Assembly: GCA_905221605.1 (NCBI GenBank) | Contig: CAJNDS010002383.1 | Span: 438,091-456,142, forward strand | DNA from: Symbiodinium natans | Lineage: Eukaryota; Sar; Dinophyceae; Suessiales; Symbiodiniaceae | Length of the DNA: 18,052 nucleotides | Direction: 5' to 3' | The notes under the pieces: model-generated | Database searches by the model: none | What the model was told of the DNA's origin: nothing | What the model saw: only the letters and a program-made list of their open reading frames with translations | Translations under genes and position numbers: made by a program | Part shown: positions 17,486 through 18,052 of the stretch, piece after piece | Layout: each line of letters begins with the position of its first letter | Numbering within the stretch: the stretch's first letter is position 1

Positions 17486-18052
17486 CTTGAGGGGTTTCGG
17501 CCTGGTCGGGTGCCTGACCGCATCTTCCAGGAGCGGAGGCACTCGGAGAGACACGTTAAGCTTATAAAGTTGAAAAGCAAGCCGGTAACCCGAAAGCCCA
17601 GCTCACAACAATGCTTACAGAGACTCCAACAGCTTGGTCCTGCCCCATATCCCTGGACATGGAATACAGCCGAGCTTGGGTGGGATGACAGAGCTCGCCA
17701 CCAAGCCTCCGTCCCTGTGGGACATCGCGCTCCCAAACCTGCACGGGGAACGGCTCTGAAAGGCGCTCACCCCGTGCAGGCCTCCTGGACTTCGCACCGC
17801 CCCCCGCCCCCCGCCGTTCCGCGTGCCCTCCCGTCAACCAGATATCGCCCTGGTCTTCGGCTACCGTTAACCAGACATCGCGCTGCTTGGCTTGTCTACA
17901 ACTCCCCTGCGGCCTCCCCACCCGATTCCGAGCTCCTTCACCCTTGCTCCCACCTTTCCACACCTCACGCGCCCTCCCGGCATCACCCTCCCGCGCCACT
18001 TCCTCCGTTGACCGTCACCTCTTCGCGGCCCTTACGGCTTGTCTTCTACTAC
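17486..18052. other. Downstream of chlI, no supportable gene
   Basis: Presumably 3' UTR and intergenic sequence. The last 300 nt are C-rich on the + strand. Two similar short words (CAACCAGATATCGCCCTG and TAACCAGACATCGCGCTG) occur at about 17835 and 17869. No polyadenylation signal can be assigned with confidence. Confidence 0.4.

Noticed and set aside
1-18052. tRNA, rRNA or spliced-leader RNA genes
   Set aside because: I found no cloverleaf with conserved A/B boxes, no rRNA core sequence and no exact spliced-leader sequence; this is by eye only.

Overview
This window is nuclear DNA from a photosynthetic alveolate, most likely a dinoflagellate. Its main content is a gene that no single open reading frame shows: a magnesium-chelatase ATPase subunit (chlI) on the + strand, cut into about 23 small exons (21-134 nt) spread from about 5855 to 17485. 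I rebuilt it by reading short conserved ChlI blocks in order and checking that each junction keeps frame. The model gives 382 residues. The dinoflagellate inference rests on three things: 16 of 22 introns begin GC rather than GT, 20 of 22 acceptors are AG followed by G, and the plastid pigment gene is nuclear.

Layout. 1-3088: no supportable gene, one perfect TTTAGGG array (1609-1737) and a T16-G23 homopolymer junction. 3230-4420: an intronless gene for a secreted or membrane-anchored, cysteine-rich protein with three tandem modules of about 80-100 residues; function unknown. A 16-bp tandem duplication spans its stop codon. 4442-5854: no supportable gene, short repeats and degenerate telomere-like sequence; it may hold an undetected 5' exon of chlI. 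5855-17485: chlI. 17486-18052: no clear gene.

Telomere-type repeats (TTTAGGG or CCCTAAA) occur as at least 14 arrays, 12 of them inside 10 different chlI introns, often within about 50 nt of a splice site. The intron that separates the Walker B residues from the rest of the ATPase domain also holds an approximately 835-nt TTATTG/TTATGATTG microsatellite. These repeats create long spurious ORFs.

The two genes have no evident functional link. chlI catalyses the ATP-driven step of Mg insertion into protoporphyrin IX with ChlD and ChlH in the plastid. The Cys-rich protein would act in the secretory pathway or at the cell surface. All exon boundaries are from sequence reading alone and need transcript confirmation.
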